The notes beneath the pieces were generated by a model, which did not search any database, was not told where the DNA came from, and worked only from the letters and a program-made list of their open reading frames with translations. Positions 12,801 to 24,318 of a stretch of DNA of 64,000 nt are shown here, in pieces; within the stretch, counting starts at the first letter, position 1; every line of letters begins with the position of its first letter. Made by a program: the position numbers and the translations under genes. Where the stretch lies: NCBI GenBank assembly GCA_019009955.1, contig CM032230.1, forward strand, positions 122,805,001-122,869,000, given 5' to 3'. Source of the DNA: Riptortus pedestris (lineage: Eukaryota; Arthropoda; Insecta; Hemiptera; Alydidae).

Positions 12801-13106
12801 AATCTACTATTTCTTGTTTCTTCAATCTAATCTGGTTTGCTGGCTGTTGACTCAGGTATAATACATTTTGATCCAATCAGGAACCCCTTGACTGTACAGT
12901 ACTTTTATCATCCTAATAGAAGGAACCCTGAACATAAGGGAGGGTTTATGATAGAAGGTAAGACCAAATTTTAAGATTTTTGTGACAAGGAAAATGGATA
13001 AAAAATGAGAAATAAGATTTCCTTGAGGGAAACCAAGGCACTACATCCCTTGGGGGTCTGGTGCTTTGCCTCAATCGTATGCAACTGTGATCCTCCGATT
13101 CTAGAC
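9898..13106. other. Mostly unassigned spacer
   Basis: Two HLE left-end scraps (11255-11490) and a GC-richer stretch at 11490-11740 with a 126-codon + frame (11443-11823) that I do not recognise. Poly(T) near 12190. Nothing else. Confidence 0.5.
11255..11341 (-). mobile_element. HLE left-end fragment
   Basis: CTTATTTTCGTCATCTTGTA, GATCGATGGACATTTGAG, then CCTCAATAGCTGATTCCC and AATCTGCTAAA. A second, poorer fragment of the same end follows at about 11405-11490 (GGGTCGATGGAGTTTTGAAG, CCTCAATAGCAAATTTCC). Confidence 0.65.
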
Positions 13107-13675
13107 TTCTAGCCACTTTAGATACTCTATCCTCCGATTCCAGATTCCCAGTTATCCTTCATCCTCCCTCAGATACTCCATTCTCTGATTCCGGATTCCC
13201 AGTAACCATATACCCCCCCCCAGAAGGATCTATCGTCTATAGGATATCCTCCGATTCTGGATTCCCAGTCACCCTAAATTCCCCTTAGATACTCCATCCT
13301 CCGATTCCGGATTCCCAGTCACCCTACATCCTCCGTTAGATACTTCATCCTCCGATTCCGGATTCCCAGTCACCCTAAATTCCCCTTAGATACTCCATCC
13401 TCCGATTCCGAATTCCCAGTCACTCTACATCCTCCGTTAGATACTTCATCCTCCGATTCCGGATTCCCAGTCACCCTAGATCCTCCCTCAGATAATCCAT
13501 CCTCCGATTCCGGATTCCCAGTCATCCTACATCCTCGCTCAGATACTCCATCCTCCGATTCCGGATTCCCAGTCATCCTACATCCTCGCTCAAATACTCC
13601 ATCCTCCGATTCCGGATTCCCAGTCACCCTAGATCTTCTCAGATAATCCATCCTCCGATTCAGGATTTCAGCCAC
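13107..13675. repeat. 51-bp minisatellite, about 12 units
   Basis: Tandem units of 49-51 bp with the core CCGATTCCGGATTCCCAGTC and a variable second half (ACATCCTCCGT, AAATTCCCCTT, AGATCCTCCCTC types). Outer units are more diverged than inner ones. Units at 13267-13367 and 13368-13468 repeat as a two-unit block. The 134-codon open frame on the minus strand (17-residue repeat with TGNPESEDG) follows from the period being a multiple of three; I see no start context or homolog to call it a gene. Confidence 0.93.
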
Positions 13676-15126
13676 CCAAGGTCCTCTCTCTAACCTGTGT
13701 ATCTTCCTTCTTAATAGCACTGATAATATTAGGTTCACTACACAATGCGGATCGAAGTTTGCTCCCAGCTTCAAATATCGTTTTTCTCAGGGCTCTTCTC
13801 TCCCTCAAGGGCTTCCTTGGTTTTTTGGTAGTGAGAGTCCACATATCACTGTCACATATATATTTTTAGAACATTTTTACACCTGCCTTCTTAGAGAGAG
13901 CCTTTTACAGGTGATTCTTGTTTTTACATTTGCTTACACGCTATTACTGTGGCTTGAATCCTGGCCACAAAGTTTCATATAAAAATTTTGAAAATTCGTG
14001 ATAATTATTCTGTGTAGTTCTGTCCATTCCATTTCTTTGACTTTATCTGTAATTCGGTCTTCTAATGTAATTATCTGCATTAGCACTGCCTGTATCAATT
14101 TTGTTTAGTTTTGTTAGTTACTAATTATAACATCTAGTAGTATTCCTCCCATTTGCACGAAATCGACTATGGGGGAGGAAGGCTTAGAGGGGAGCAATAG
14201 TAAAAAGTTGCAAATTGGTCCATACTTATTAGAGAAGAGATACAGATCTTTTTTGGTTTATCTTAATAAATTCTATAAATTATGTTCTTTGGATTTTTCG
14301 TTCCGATGCTTCTGAACGGAAATGACATATTTCACTTCCAAATAAAATGATTTTAAATGAAGTGGAGTTAATCATTTAGTTAATGTAATATAATAGGAAT
14401 ACAATAAAGTCATGTGGTCCCCACATAATATTTTATTTTTTAAAAGACTCATTGGCAGCTAAACTCGATTCATACAGCTCTTTTGAAATTGTTGACATTT
14501 CGCATAAGAATTCAATTGAGTTTTCAATTCAAATGAAGGAAAAAGGCTATCAATTTTCACTGTGAAAGCTCTTGTAGATCAAACCCAGTAACAAGGCAAA
14601 TACGTTTTTTCGGGTTAAAAAAAAACCCAGTTTTTGAAGAAAAGTCAGTAGAGTTTGGTGGGTACATTTGCCGAGAGGAGGCGGGCGACACTGAACTTTC
14701 CTTTAGAGGATGGGGTCAAGTACGTCATCGTCGGATATATGAAAAGACTGCATTCACTTAAGTATGCATCACCTTCTATTCCTAATATGGAAGCCTCTAG
14801 TTTACTTTACAGGTGACTAGCTGAAGAGTTAGGACCTACAGATAGTGATATATTCAAAATAAATAACTTTAATTCATGGATATAATCCCAAATCTTATCC
14901 AATACTTAAATTATATAAATATATGAAATTCTACATACGACATTCTAATAAACGAACTAATATCGGTTCGGATAGAAATGTACATGGTCCGTATAGATCA
15001 GCTGATTATATTCGATATTCAAAATCGATTATACCTAAAATTAAAAAAAAAAAAGTAGTTGTCGACTTAGGGAAAGACAACAATTTTAAAATATCCTACT
15101 ATTAAGGAATGACCATCGAGCCATAG
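13676..15126. other. Unassigned spacer with a family B copy
   Basis: Apart from family B at 14120-14405 and the 43-bp repeat at 15055-15097, nothing recognised. Confidence 0.5.
14120..14405 (+). repeat. Family B repeat copy
   Basis: ATTTGCACGAAATCGACTAT, AATTCTATAAATTATGTTCT, TCGTTCCGATGC, AAATAAAATGATTTTAAATG. Same order as the 60-kb copy. Confidence 0.55.
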
Positions 15127-15333
15127 GAGTACTAGACGGGAGGAAGTAGTTTTTGCCAGACTCAGGATAGGCCACAAATACCTGACACATAGACACTTAA
15201 TGACAAGGACTGATAACCCTGTATGCAAATACTGCAACAAACACTTTACGATAAAACACATACTGACAGACTGCATCCAACGAAAAAACCTTCACATACT
15301 CCACGATATGACAGAACTATTAACTGACAGCAG

Positions 15334-15336
<3 letters not shown>
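15127..15336 (+). pseudogene. LINE ORF2 C-terminal zinc-finger remnant
   Basis: Frame TRREEVVFARLRIGHKYLTH, then MTRTDNPVCKYCNKHFTIKH and ILTDC. RLRIGHxxLTH followed by C-x2-C-x9-H-x4-C is the post-RNase H end of Jockey/I-type non-LTR retrotransposons (family knowledge). It is cut by a (TA)n/HLE fragment right after DSSQ. Confidence 0.8.
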
Positions 15337-15406
<70 letters not shown>

Positions 15407-15532
15407 TTTTGAACGGACCTCATTTTCGTCATCTACTAGGTAGGATCGATAGACATTTAAAAAAAAATTTCGTAAATTCCGTCATGAGTACAACCTCTAA
15501 AGCTGATTTCCCTTGAGGGAAATCTGCTAAAA
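15337..15532 (-). mobile_element. HLE left-half fragment with (TA)n
   Basis: A long (TA)n tract (15337-15403) followed by AGTTTTGAACGGACCTC, TTTTCGTCATCTACTAGGTA, and the left terminus TTCCCTTGAGGGAAATCTGC. It abuts the zinc-finger end of a LINE remnant on its left. Confidence 0.75.
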
Positions 15533-15575
15533 GTAGTTGTCGACTTAGCGATAGACGACAATTTTAAAATATCCT

Positions 15576-16616
15576 TCTTCAGCTCATCCGGCCGCCTATG
15601 ACAGGGCGTAATTCATTTTGTGCATTCTTTAGGTATACCATAATATATCATTTCTTAACATATAACATTTATTAGGGAGAATGGAGGGATCCATTTATTC
15701 CATATGTCATAACTCTATGCAGTCCTAGCAGCACAGATGTTGCCCCTTCTTCGCCTCTATAAGCCAGTGCTGCGTGACTGTTTTCTATGAGAAGTTGCTA
15801 AATCGGAAAGCTGTTGGATATAAAACATCTGGTTCTTGTAAGTATTCCAATTAGTGTTACCAACATAAAAAAAACCTATCTAACTACATAGGTGTTCTTG
15901 TAAAAAGTGGTATTTTGCATTATTAATTATGTCCTAATTAGCACAAAGTGGGCGTTAATAAATAAATAAAATTAATTATGATTTCTTTATTAAATTCCGG
16001 TAGTTAAGGCAAAAATGTATGTTCAACCTTCAAACTTCCAGTTACAAACATAACATTTCGAGAAAGGCGTATCATTTTCAGGATTACATCTCTTTAACGC
16101 TCAGCTCTTATGTATTAATCTATAAAAAAATATTCTTTGTTTAAAAATAAATGGAAGAACTTCATTCATGTGAGAGGAATGTTTTTATTGATTACATGAA
16201 TACTATCAAAAATGTTTAAGAATAAGGCAAAACTATGATGTATAAATATAATCACTCAAAAAATAATTTATGATCAGGTATATTGTGTCTTTAAGAAGGA
16301 GGCAAGCTTTTCAACATTTACAGTGCAACCTTAATAATTTAAGATTAATAGCGAAGAATATCAATAAATTAATAATTTACGTTATATGCAGAATTTTATT
16401 AAGATTAACAAAGTTAATTTATTAAATGTAATTATTAAACAGACAGATGTTTTACAACGTATTAACTGAATATGAGATATTTTTACAATCAATGTAATAT
16501 TTAAGTTGGCTTATAATAATATGTATAGAAATTAGTAAATTGGTCATAGCAAACCAAAAATAATTTTGCCATATCCTATTACGTTTATTTAACATTTAGT
16601 GGAAATAAATTTCATT
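15576..16616. other. Unassigned AT-rich spacer
   Basis: Only a SINE tail fragment (15930-15972) is identified; a GC-richer patch near 15715-15790 is unassigned. Confidence 0.5.
15930..15972 (+). mobile_element. SINE tail fragment
   Basis: GTCCTAATTAGCACAAAGTG then GGCGTTAATAAATAAATAA, matching only the last ~40 bp of the SINE family. Confidence 0.55.
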
Positions 16617-17306
16617 TTAGCAGATTTCCCTTAAGGGAAATCAGCTATTGAGGTCGTACTCATGATGCGAGTTTCGAAAAATTTCTTCAAATGTCCATCG
16701 ATCCTACCCAGGAGATGACGAAAATAAGGTCCGTTCAAAATTATATATATATATATAGATATATTTGTCTGTTAACGCTCTAGCGGTCGCTATTTTTGTT
16801 TGATCTTTACTAAACTCGGAATTTAATCGTTTTATGTAAAAAGGAAGATCAAGTTCGTTAATGGCTGAAATCGGACCAGTGGAAGGGGGGTTATCTCCGT
16901 TATTATGCGTCGGATCGAAAAATTGTATAGAATAAATCTTATTGCAAATTAAATTTACTATAAATATTGTTCTATACATTTATTCTGTATCTTGAATATT
17001 AACCGAGATATTTGCATTTGTATTCTGCGTGTGGTCACCAGTAGGCTATGTTCGGACTTTCCGCCGAGAGCTCTGGCGGCCGTTTCCATAACTATTCGTC
17101 CCTCGTGAATAGATTTAGAGGTTAGGTTAACTGTTTTTTGGGTCTAGAAACTACTGGGTTATAAATAATGTTTTAGGTTTAGAGGTTTCTTACTACTACC
17201 GTTGTTATTATAAGGCCGTTATGTTATTGTTATTAGGCAGATTCTCTATTGTAAAACTTCACGTGGGAAATATACTTAGTTTACGCAGCCCCTGCGTGAC
17301 GGACTT
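16617..17306 (+). mobile_element. HLE element, full length (690 bp)
   Basis: Both termini are intact: TTAGCAGATTTCCCTTAAGG at the left, and the stem-loop GCAGCCCCTGC with GACGGACTT at the right. Internal order: CATCGATCCTACCCAGGAGA, short (TA)n, TTAACGCTCTAGCGGTCGC, GGCTGAAATCGGACC, ATTAACCGAGATATTTGCAT, then a GTGTGGTCACC insert shared only with the 54593 copy. The right subterminal repeat is mutated to GGGAAATATACT. Confidence 0.85.
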
Positions 17307-17929
17307 TTATTCTTTTCATATCAACTTGTATTTATGTCAGGGAATAATTTTTTCGAGGCTTTTATATTATGCCGATCTTTAGCTTAAAATCTTTTTGTAA
17401 GCACTTTTGGTCTGGTAAAATGTTCGACTGAGTCATAAATATATAAATTGATTCTGCCTGCCCTGAAAAAATATTTCCTGTGTAATTAAATGACATAGGT
17501 TAATTATGTTCAATTATTTTTCTTATATACTATCTATTTAATTAAGCAGTGAATCATGATGCAATTGCAAGTTGTTGACACTGACCTGTGTTTCTCAATA
17601 AACATCAGGTAAGACAAACGATTGCCACTTCGGATAAATCAATATTTTGAATGTTATAATGCGGGAACTACAAATAGAGTAGATACAGCTAATAAAGGAA
17701 AAACTTAAAACTTTAATTGATGATATACAAGCAGAAACAATTAAATTACTTAACATATTCGTACATTAAGCTCTTGAATAATGAGAGGTAATTTGAGATG
17801 AAGAGAAAAAAAAAAACGTGTACTCTAATTAAATGAAATATACAAAATAGTTCACATTTCATTTAAAATTCTTTCATTGAATGTGTCATACGATGTGTTT
17901 AGTAATTTGCAATTACATATTTTCACTTT

Positions 17930-18080
17930 CCTCTAAACCCCCTCCCCGTTAGGCGATTTCGATCAAAAGGAGAAGGGGAGTTTAGACGGGAATGAAAAGG
18001 GGGAGTGCAAAATGTTTCAAAAGTCCTAAATATGAAATTTCAACATTCTAAGGCTTGTCATATTTGAAATATGTACAGAA
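17930..18080 (-). repeat. Family B repeat fragment
   Basis: GTTAGGCGATTTCGATCAAA and GTCCTAAATATGAAATTTCA, matching the left half of family B. A shorter piece with the same GCGATTTCGATCAAAAGG lies at about 32115-32165. Confidence 0.5.
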
Positions 18081-18223
18081 GTCAGGCCGATTGGACTAGT
18101 CAAGATGGATTCAGGGAGGATAAAAGGGATAATTCCGTTAAAATCTTAAAAGCAGAATTTTTCGCGATTACAATACTTCCTTGATGGCGTCATTGTCTCA
18201 CGTACTGATATTTGTGCGCGTTT

Positions 18224-18344
18224 TTAGCAGATTTCCCTTTAAGGAAATCAGTTAGTCAGGTCGTACTCATGACGCAAATTTCGAAAAATTCTTCAAATAT
18301 CCATCAATCCTACCCAGGAGATGATGGAAATGAGGCCCCCTCAA

Positions 18345-18394
<50 letters not shown>

Positions 18395-19009
18395 CTTAAC
18401 GCCTTGGCGATCACAATTTTTGCTTGATCATTACCAATTTTAATATTTAAACATTATACAAAAGAAAAGATCAATCAAGACTGTTATATAATCTGCCGAA
18501 TTTTTATTCGAATCTTAACTATTGTTTTTAACAGATCTTTGCCAGACGAGATACATGCAAATACTTTGTGTTAAGATGACATCAGTTCATATTTTACCTT
18601 CTTAACTGAAAAATGTTTATTTATTCTATACCCTACTCGACATTTAAGCGTTTCACTCGCACTGAAGAGCACATCCATTAATGGCTGAAATCGGAATGGT
18701 GGGGGGGGGGCCTTAGAAGGAGGGTTAATTCGAAAACCAAAATATCTCCATTATGGAGTAGGGTCGAAAAATGTACTAGGACAAATCTTTTAAAACTAAT
18801 GCTGTTCTGAAATTTTTGTTCTATATATTTATTAGTAACTCAAGCAAGTTATTCCTACTTTCATGTTTTCAGTCTTCGGTAAATCCCCACTTCTACTCAC
18901 CGGAGTTTTATTTACAAATAGAGAATATGTTGTGAGTTGATTTCAGTAGTGTGACGTGCCGGCAAGTGGGAAATCGGCTTAGTTTACGCAGCCGTTGCGT
19001 GGCGGACTT
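18224..19009 (+). mobile_element. HLE element, full length (786 bp)
   Basis: Left end TTAGCAGATTTCCC, (TA)n at 18349-18388, AACGCCTTGGCGATC, then the second-module block (TAACAGATCTTTGCCAGACG, GGCTGAAATCGG, a G-run, TATGGAGTAGGGTCG) and right end GGGAAATCGGCT, GCAGCCGTTGC, GGCGGACTT. It is the closest relative of the capture element at 24180-25112. Confidence 0.83.
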
Positions 19010-20114
19010 TTTTCACCTCGGACTCACGGGTAAGTCCCAACTTGTTGACTTGTGATTAATAGGAAACCTTAAGGTGAATAAGCAGTGCTTATCCGGTGAC
19101 AATGTGTGGATCAGTGACTAAGCATGTCCTTCTGGAGTTGTTCTATCAGCTGATGTTTATATTTAACAATAGCAAAAAACAAAGAAACTTTATGTGGTAT
19201 GCCACAAAAAATAAATAATAATAAATGAGATATTATATGTAATATCTCATTTATTATTTAATTTATCCTTTTCCTTTAAAAATTTTCCCCAGCAAATGAC
19301 GTAAGTTGCAGGCGCAATCATCTCAATAGGTCTTGGATTGCACAATGCAACTAAATGCATAGACCAGACCCCTGACTAACATTGTAGAATGTTTTTGGAA
19401 TCTGATTCACCCGCTACACCCATGCCAAGTCCGCCATGAACCAAATTGCTGTGTGGGTTATTTATACTTGTTGTATGTTGATTTGACTTTCTTTTTTTCT
19501 TACGTCAGCGTTTGTTTTCTACAAGGTAGTGAGTGCCAAACAATGAGAATAATATAAACAAAATTGTTAATACATAAATAGATCGTTTAATAACATTGTT
19601 GGGAGTCTTTTAGGGTCCAAATGATTTTATATCTTCTCTACGGTCAAATAGTGAGTATTAAATCCAATGATTAACCATAAAATTATTTTTTAAAGTTAGG
19701 TTCAAATGTTCACCTATGAACAAAATCTTTAAATAAATTTTCCATGGACTTAAATTTTAAAAATGCCACAAAAGTCATGAAATTTGATCTATAGCGAAGC
19801 ATCGAAATAACGCATTTAAGTTTTATATTTCATCAGGAAATCTAGATAAAAGTTCTGGGAGTGTTGATTGTTAAGTGGAAGTTTATCTTCAAGAGGCTGT
19901 AAATATAGTCAACACTTCATAAATTTTAGTTTTAATTATGCAGAGTACTGTTGAAGCATCTTCAGTGCTGTGCTTGCCGCTAAAATGGAATGTTACGGTA
20001 GCGTATCTGACTCCAGATCAGAAATTACGCCGGGGTCACCAATTTAGCGTTCTTTTGTTCTGTTAGTAAATAAAAATACTCAAAACACAACACTGTTTTT
20101 ATTTAATTGGAATT
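19010..20114. other. Unassigned spacer with a hairpin and a tRNA pseudogene
   Basis: Contains a 19-bp perfect hairpin (19217-19258) and the tRNA-Trp retropseudogene. No gene is seen. Confidence 0.5.
19987..20041 (+). pseudogene. tRNA-Trp(CCA) retropseudogene with encoded 3' CCA
   Basis: GGTAGCGTATCTGACTCC, then AGATCAGAA, is the D-arm end and anticodon arm (anticodon CCA) of animal tRNA-Trp, and ACGCCGGGGTCA is its 3' end. About 17 nt covering the variable loop and 5' side of the T arm are missing, and the 5' acceptor strand does not pair. The bases after the discriminator A are CCA, which nuclear tRNA genes do not encode. Confidence 0.75.
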
Positions 20115-20830
20115 AAGTGGCATATATATATATATATATTCAAATTTGTAAAAAAAAAAAAAAAAAAAAAGAACTATGACACAGTAAATCTGAAGATTAA
20201 GATCGTTAACTGCTGAAATCGGAAGGTGCGGAAGGGGGGGGGTCCTTAAATGGAAGGAATTTAAAAAAATATCTTCGTCATTATACGTGGGATCCAAAAA
20301 TTGTATAAAACCAATATTAATGACAATTGAATTGCTAATGTATACTATTATATCTGTATTTACTCTATCATGAAAAATAACCAATATACTTGATTTTTAT
20401 TTTGATTTTTTTTTATTTTTTTTTTTTTTTTTTAGTTTTCAGCAATCAGTAAGTACTCCTGCTTAAGTCATATTAACAACAAGCTGTTAAATCATGAGCC
20501 ACTTTATTTGAAGATTAAATACGATACATCGTTTTCAATGACCTTTCACTGTGTGAGGTATATGCAAATATATTGTCTAGTGATGATATCAGCGATTAAA
20601 TTAAGATTTTACGATCTTAGCTCTAAAATTTTTATTTAACCTAAATTATTATTGAACTGTTTTATTCAAAACTAAATATCATATTCGTAGACCAGGGAAG
20701 GGTGTGGTGGGGGGAGGGAGGGTTAAAGACAGAAGGACTTAAAAATTAAAGAATATCTGAGATATAATTAGTCTGATATGAAAAATATTTTTGAACCAAT
20801 CCTGTTAAACTATTGATGTTCTAGTGTGAA
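20115..20830 (+). mobile_element. Degraded HLE element
   Basis: Lacks recognisable termini but keeps internal landmarks: short (TA)n, TGCTGAAATCGG with a G-run, GTGGGATCCAAAAATTGTAT, TTTTCAGCAATCAGTAAG, GAGGTATATGCAAATAT, and a second module with G-rich block near 20700-20725 and TTAGTCTGATATG. Both family modules are present, so it was once a two-module copy. Confidence 0.6.
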
Positions 20831-21109
20831 AAGAAATAACTTTAGCAGAACGGCATTTTGTTGTTAGCGCTGCATAACCAAAAATAAAATGAAAAAACAT
20901 TAGCATTCACAACTTTCTGTTGTTCACAGCTGATTGGATCTGTTGACACGACGACGTCGATTTTGTTATCACGGCAACGGATTCTGGCGCTACAAAATAA
21001 AGAATTTTATAATTGGAGGTAACATACTGTAACTACGGACACGGAAATCATAATTTGCTGACTCTCTTAGCTCTTTACATTCATTAAAAAAACATATGTA
21101 GTTTACATC

Positions 21110-21612
21110 CACTCATCTCGTACATATTACACAAAATCCAGTTGTTAAACAATAGAATAACTATATACTGGTTACCCGGACATACGAACATTAGACAAAG
21201 CACACAAGTAGACGAACTCTCTAAATCAGCTATTCAAAAAATAACTTACGACGGCATATATTGTGCACACCAAGATATTGAAGCCCAAGCAAAACATATG
21301 ATACTCAATTCATGGCAGAAATCGTAGTTTGCCACAACTGACAACAAACTTCGAGAACTGAAATATATACTTCGGATTCAAAAAGACCTACCATACACTT
21401 TGACTGAATTACTACATGACCGTAGCCAGTATAGATCGCGTATAACACTACTTGAGACAATACATTTTCAAAAAATTATAATGTAGGACAATACTGAAAA
21501 TATTTGCAGAAATGAGCATACTTGCGTAAATATGATAAACTGATGATAACGTTTTAACTGATATGTCGCTCAATCATGCGATTACTGTAAGAATAAATAA
21601 ATAATATAAATA
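21110..21612 (+). pseudogene. LINE 3' end: RNase H end, C-terminus and tail
   Basis: RITIYWLPGHTNIRQSTQVD then ELSKSAIQK is the final RNase H motif (WLPGH, D-E-L). After an in-frame TAG (21325-21327) the frame continues NKLRELKYILRIQKD and LTELLHDRSQYRSRI to a stop near 21487. LTELLHDRSQY resembles MTELLTDSSQY of the 15.3-kb remnant, so both are probably one family; here the zinc-finger stretch between them is deleted. Ends in a TAAATAAATAATATAAAT tail. Confidence 0.75.
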
Positions 21613-22175
21613 GAGTTGTAGATTCTATAAGTAACGCTCTGTCAGGGACTCCCAATTGTTGGTAAATTTGATTTATTCATTTTAAGATAATGCTACCGGA
21701 GGCATATGGAAATAGTTAAGAATAAAAGATTAGATAAAAAGATCAAATTTAAATATCTATGAAGAAAGATTATGTATGTAGCAAGAGACAAGGAAAAGAA
21801 GCAGGTCGAATGAGAGGTTATAAAAATGACCTGGAGGAACTGACGAGCTATTTTAACAAGCATAAGTGTATTCTGAATGCCTCATGCATATAGAATGTAT
21901 ATATTCATGTAATATATGAATTTCTAACACCGTATTAAATAGTCAAGGCGTATGACTAGTCTTCAAGCTGTTTCGTATCATCCGTATCATGTTAATGGTA
22001 GCTATAAATAACTTCAACTAATTAAACAGTTTTAATTTTAACCCTGAAAATCACCCTTTCATCGTTATTCATTTTTTAGTTGTGAGTTTCTGCAGGACTG
22101 TATGCTTCAAAATTAATTAATTATGCTGAAGGAATATTCCAACTTGTGAACTACCTGAGAATCACAGAATATATA

Positions 22176-23076
22176 AAGTCCGTCACGCAGGGTCTGCGTA
22201 AACTAAGCAGATTTCCCAAGTGCTGGTATAACCCACTTTTGACCTCATCTCACCACTTATTCTCTATTTATATGTCAAAAATCCATGAGTAGAAGGAGGA
22301 GGGGGTTACGGAAGTCAGAAAATAAGTACGAATAACTGGCTTAATACTCGAGTTACCAAAATATGTATTAAACGACAATTGTAAAACATTAGTAGTTTAA
22401 CAAGATTGGTTCTATAACATTTTATGATCCGGCTCGTAATAACAGAGAAATTTTGAATTTTCTAATTCCCCCACTCTAAACTTCCACCATTCCAGGTCCA
22501 ATTTCAACCAATAACGAATATGATCTTTTGTGTTGACTGAAACGACTAAATATCGAGCAAGCTATAGGCCAAATAAATTATTGTTAATATGACATGAATA
22601 GTAGTGGGGGTTTAATGATGGAGGAAAAATAAAATATGAAATATCTCGGTTAATATTCAGTTTAGGGAAAACATGTATGTAACAACATTTATAGAATATT
22701 ACATTTGCAATAAGATTGACTCTATAAAATTTTTGATCCAACGCATAATAACGGAGATACTTGATTTTTCAAAATTCCCCTCCTCTTCACCACCGCTCTA
22801 TGGCCCGATTTCGGCCATTAACGAACTTGCTCAATATTTTTGAATAAAACGATTGAATATCTTGTTTGGTAACGATCAAATAAAAATTGCGACCGCTAGA
22901 ACTTTAATTTATTTATAATTATTTAATTTAAGTTAATTTATTTATTTAGTTATAATTTTGAGCAGACCTCATTTTCGTCATCTCCTGGGAAGATGACGAA
23001 AATGAGGACATTTTTCCGAAATTCGCGTCACGAGAAACACCTCAATAACAGATTTTCCTTAAAGGAAATCTGCTAA
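22176..23076 (-). mobile_element. HLE element, two-module full-length copy (901 bp)
   Basis: Right terminus AAGTCCGTCACGCAGGGTC and TAAGCAGATTTCCC; the first module (GGTTCTATAACATTTTATG, CCGGCTCGTAATAACAGAG) and the second (ATATCTCGGTTAATATTC, CGCATAATAACGGAGATA, CCGATTTCGGCCATTAACG, GCGACCGCTAGAAC) follow in series; left terminus TTTCCTTAAAGGAAATCTGC. The (TA)n tract is replaced by a TTTATTTA-rich stretch, and a 17-bp palindrome lies near the left end. Confidence 0.83.
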
Positions 23077-23704
23077 GAATTATATTATTATTAACGGTCT
23101 GAATTGAAGGGGCAAACGATTTTCCAGATGAACTTTTCCTCCTATCGAATCGTGACCTTAACGAAACCACAATGTTTCCTAGCCTTTCAAGAACTTTCTC
23201 ATTTCAGCCTACATTCTAGAAGTTACAGTAAATGATTGGATTTAGCATGTTCTTTGTATACAAGGATTCCAAAATTATTTTGTTGACGGCCATTAAACTC
23301 GCTAAAAAGCCTCCCCCCCCCAAAAAAAAGAAATATGCCGATTAATTAGTTCTGGCAATTTAGTAAATACTGTTAAAAAAACTTTATAGCAATAATTTGT
23401 TTAACTTCTGAGAACCCAAATGCCCTCGGAAGAAACCATTTTTAATTTTGTAGCTGATCTCTAAATAATTGAAGAAAAACTATTTCATGTAGATTAGGTC
23501 CAATTGACAGTGGAACGTTTAAACCAATACGCATACACAATAATACTACCAACTAATGAAAAAGACTTATTAATAAACTAAAAAAAAAATGGCTTCAATC
23601 ACTTCAACCTATTTTAATTTAAAATATAAAGGTTAACATTATATCTGTACTCTTATAAATAGATTGCAATAATTTTTTTAACATTTGATGATTAATTTTA
23701 TTTT

Positions 23705-23924
23705 GGCGGGTCAGGTTAGCCATTGAGTATGGGGTTGGTCTAAATCTCACTTGGTAAACCTGGAGTCGTAAGTTCGGTTCTCACCTGAGCAGTAGGAATT
23801 TATTTATTACGAACTCATTATATAAAATACTTAGTCCCACCCTGGCAAGAAAAGGGCGACGTCCTGTAAATAACTCGTTCCGAGTAGCCTTAGTAGCATA
23901 AAGTGGACATAAATAAATATCATT
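23705..23924 (+). mobile_element. tRNA-derived SINE
   Basis: Head GGCGGGTCAGGTTAGCC, B box AAGTTCGGTTCTCACC, body CTTAGTCCCACCCTGGC, tail AGTGGACATAAATAAATA. Confidence 0.82.
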
Positions 23925-24318
23925 ACATACAGATACTCACGCTCAAACTCGATCTACTATCACTCTCTCTTCAGCCGGCACCCGATTAACCGTTATTGAA
24001 GTAATTTGTATGACATAATCAGCCATGGGACACCATATGGGGAATCATAGCGGGAGTCACGAACCGTGCAAGCAGTGCCATCAAACCTTGGCATGATAGT
24101 TCAACGACATGATAATATCTTAACATGATGGTAGCCTCCTTCATACCTATTTCATTTCTTCACCATGTTTTCGTGTCGTGCGTTGAGCCACTCAGGAAGA
24201 TCAAGTATTCAGGTTGTACGCAGTGCACGATTTTATAATCATTTTCTCAAGTGCCCATCGATTCTATCTATTAGACGATTAAAATAATGTTTGGTCAAAT
24301 TGATTATGTGCGCGCGCA

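Noticed and set aside
13370..13774. 134-codon minus-strand open frame as a repeat-protein gene
   Set aside because: It is explained by a 51-bp tandem repeat whose period is a multiple of three. Several units are 49-50 bp, and there is no homolog or gene signal.
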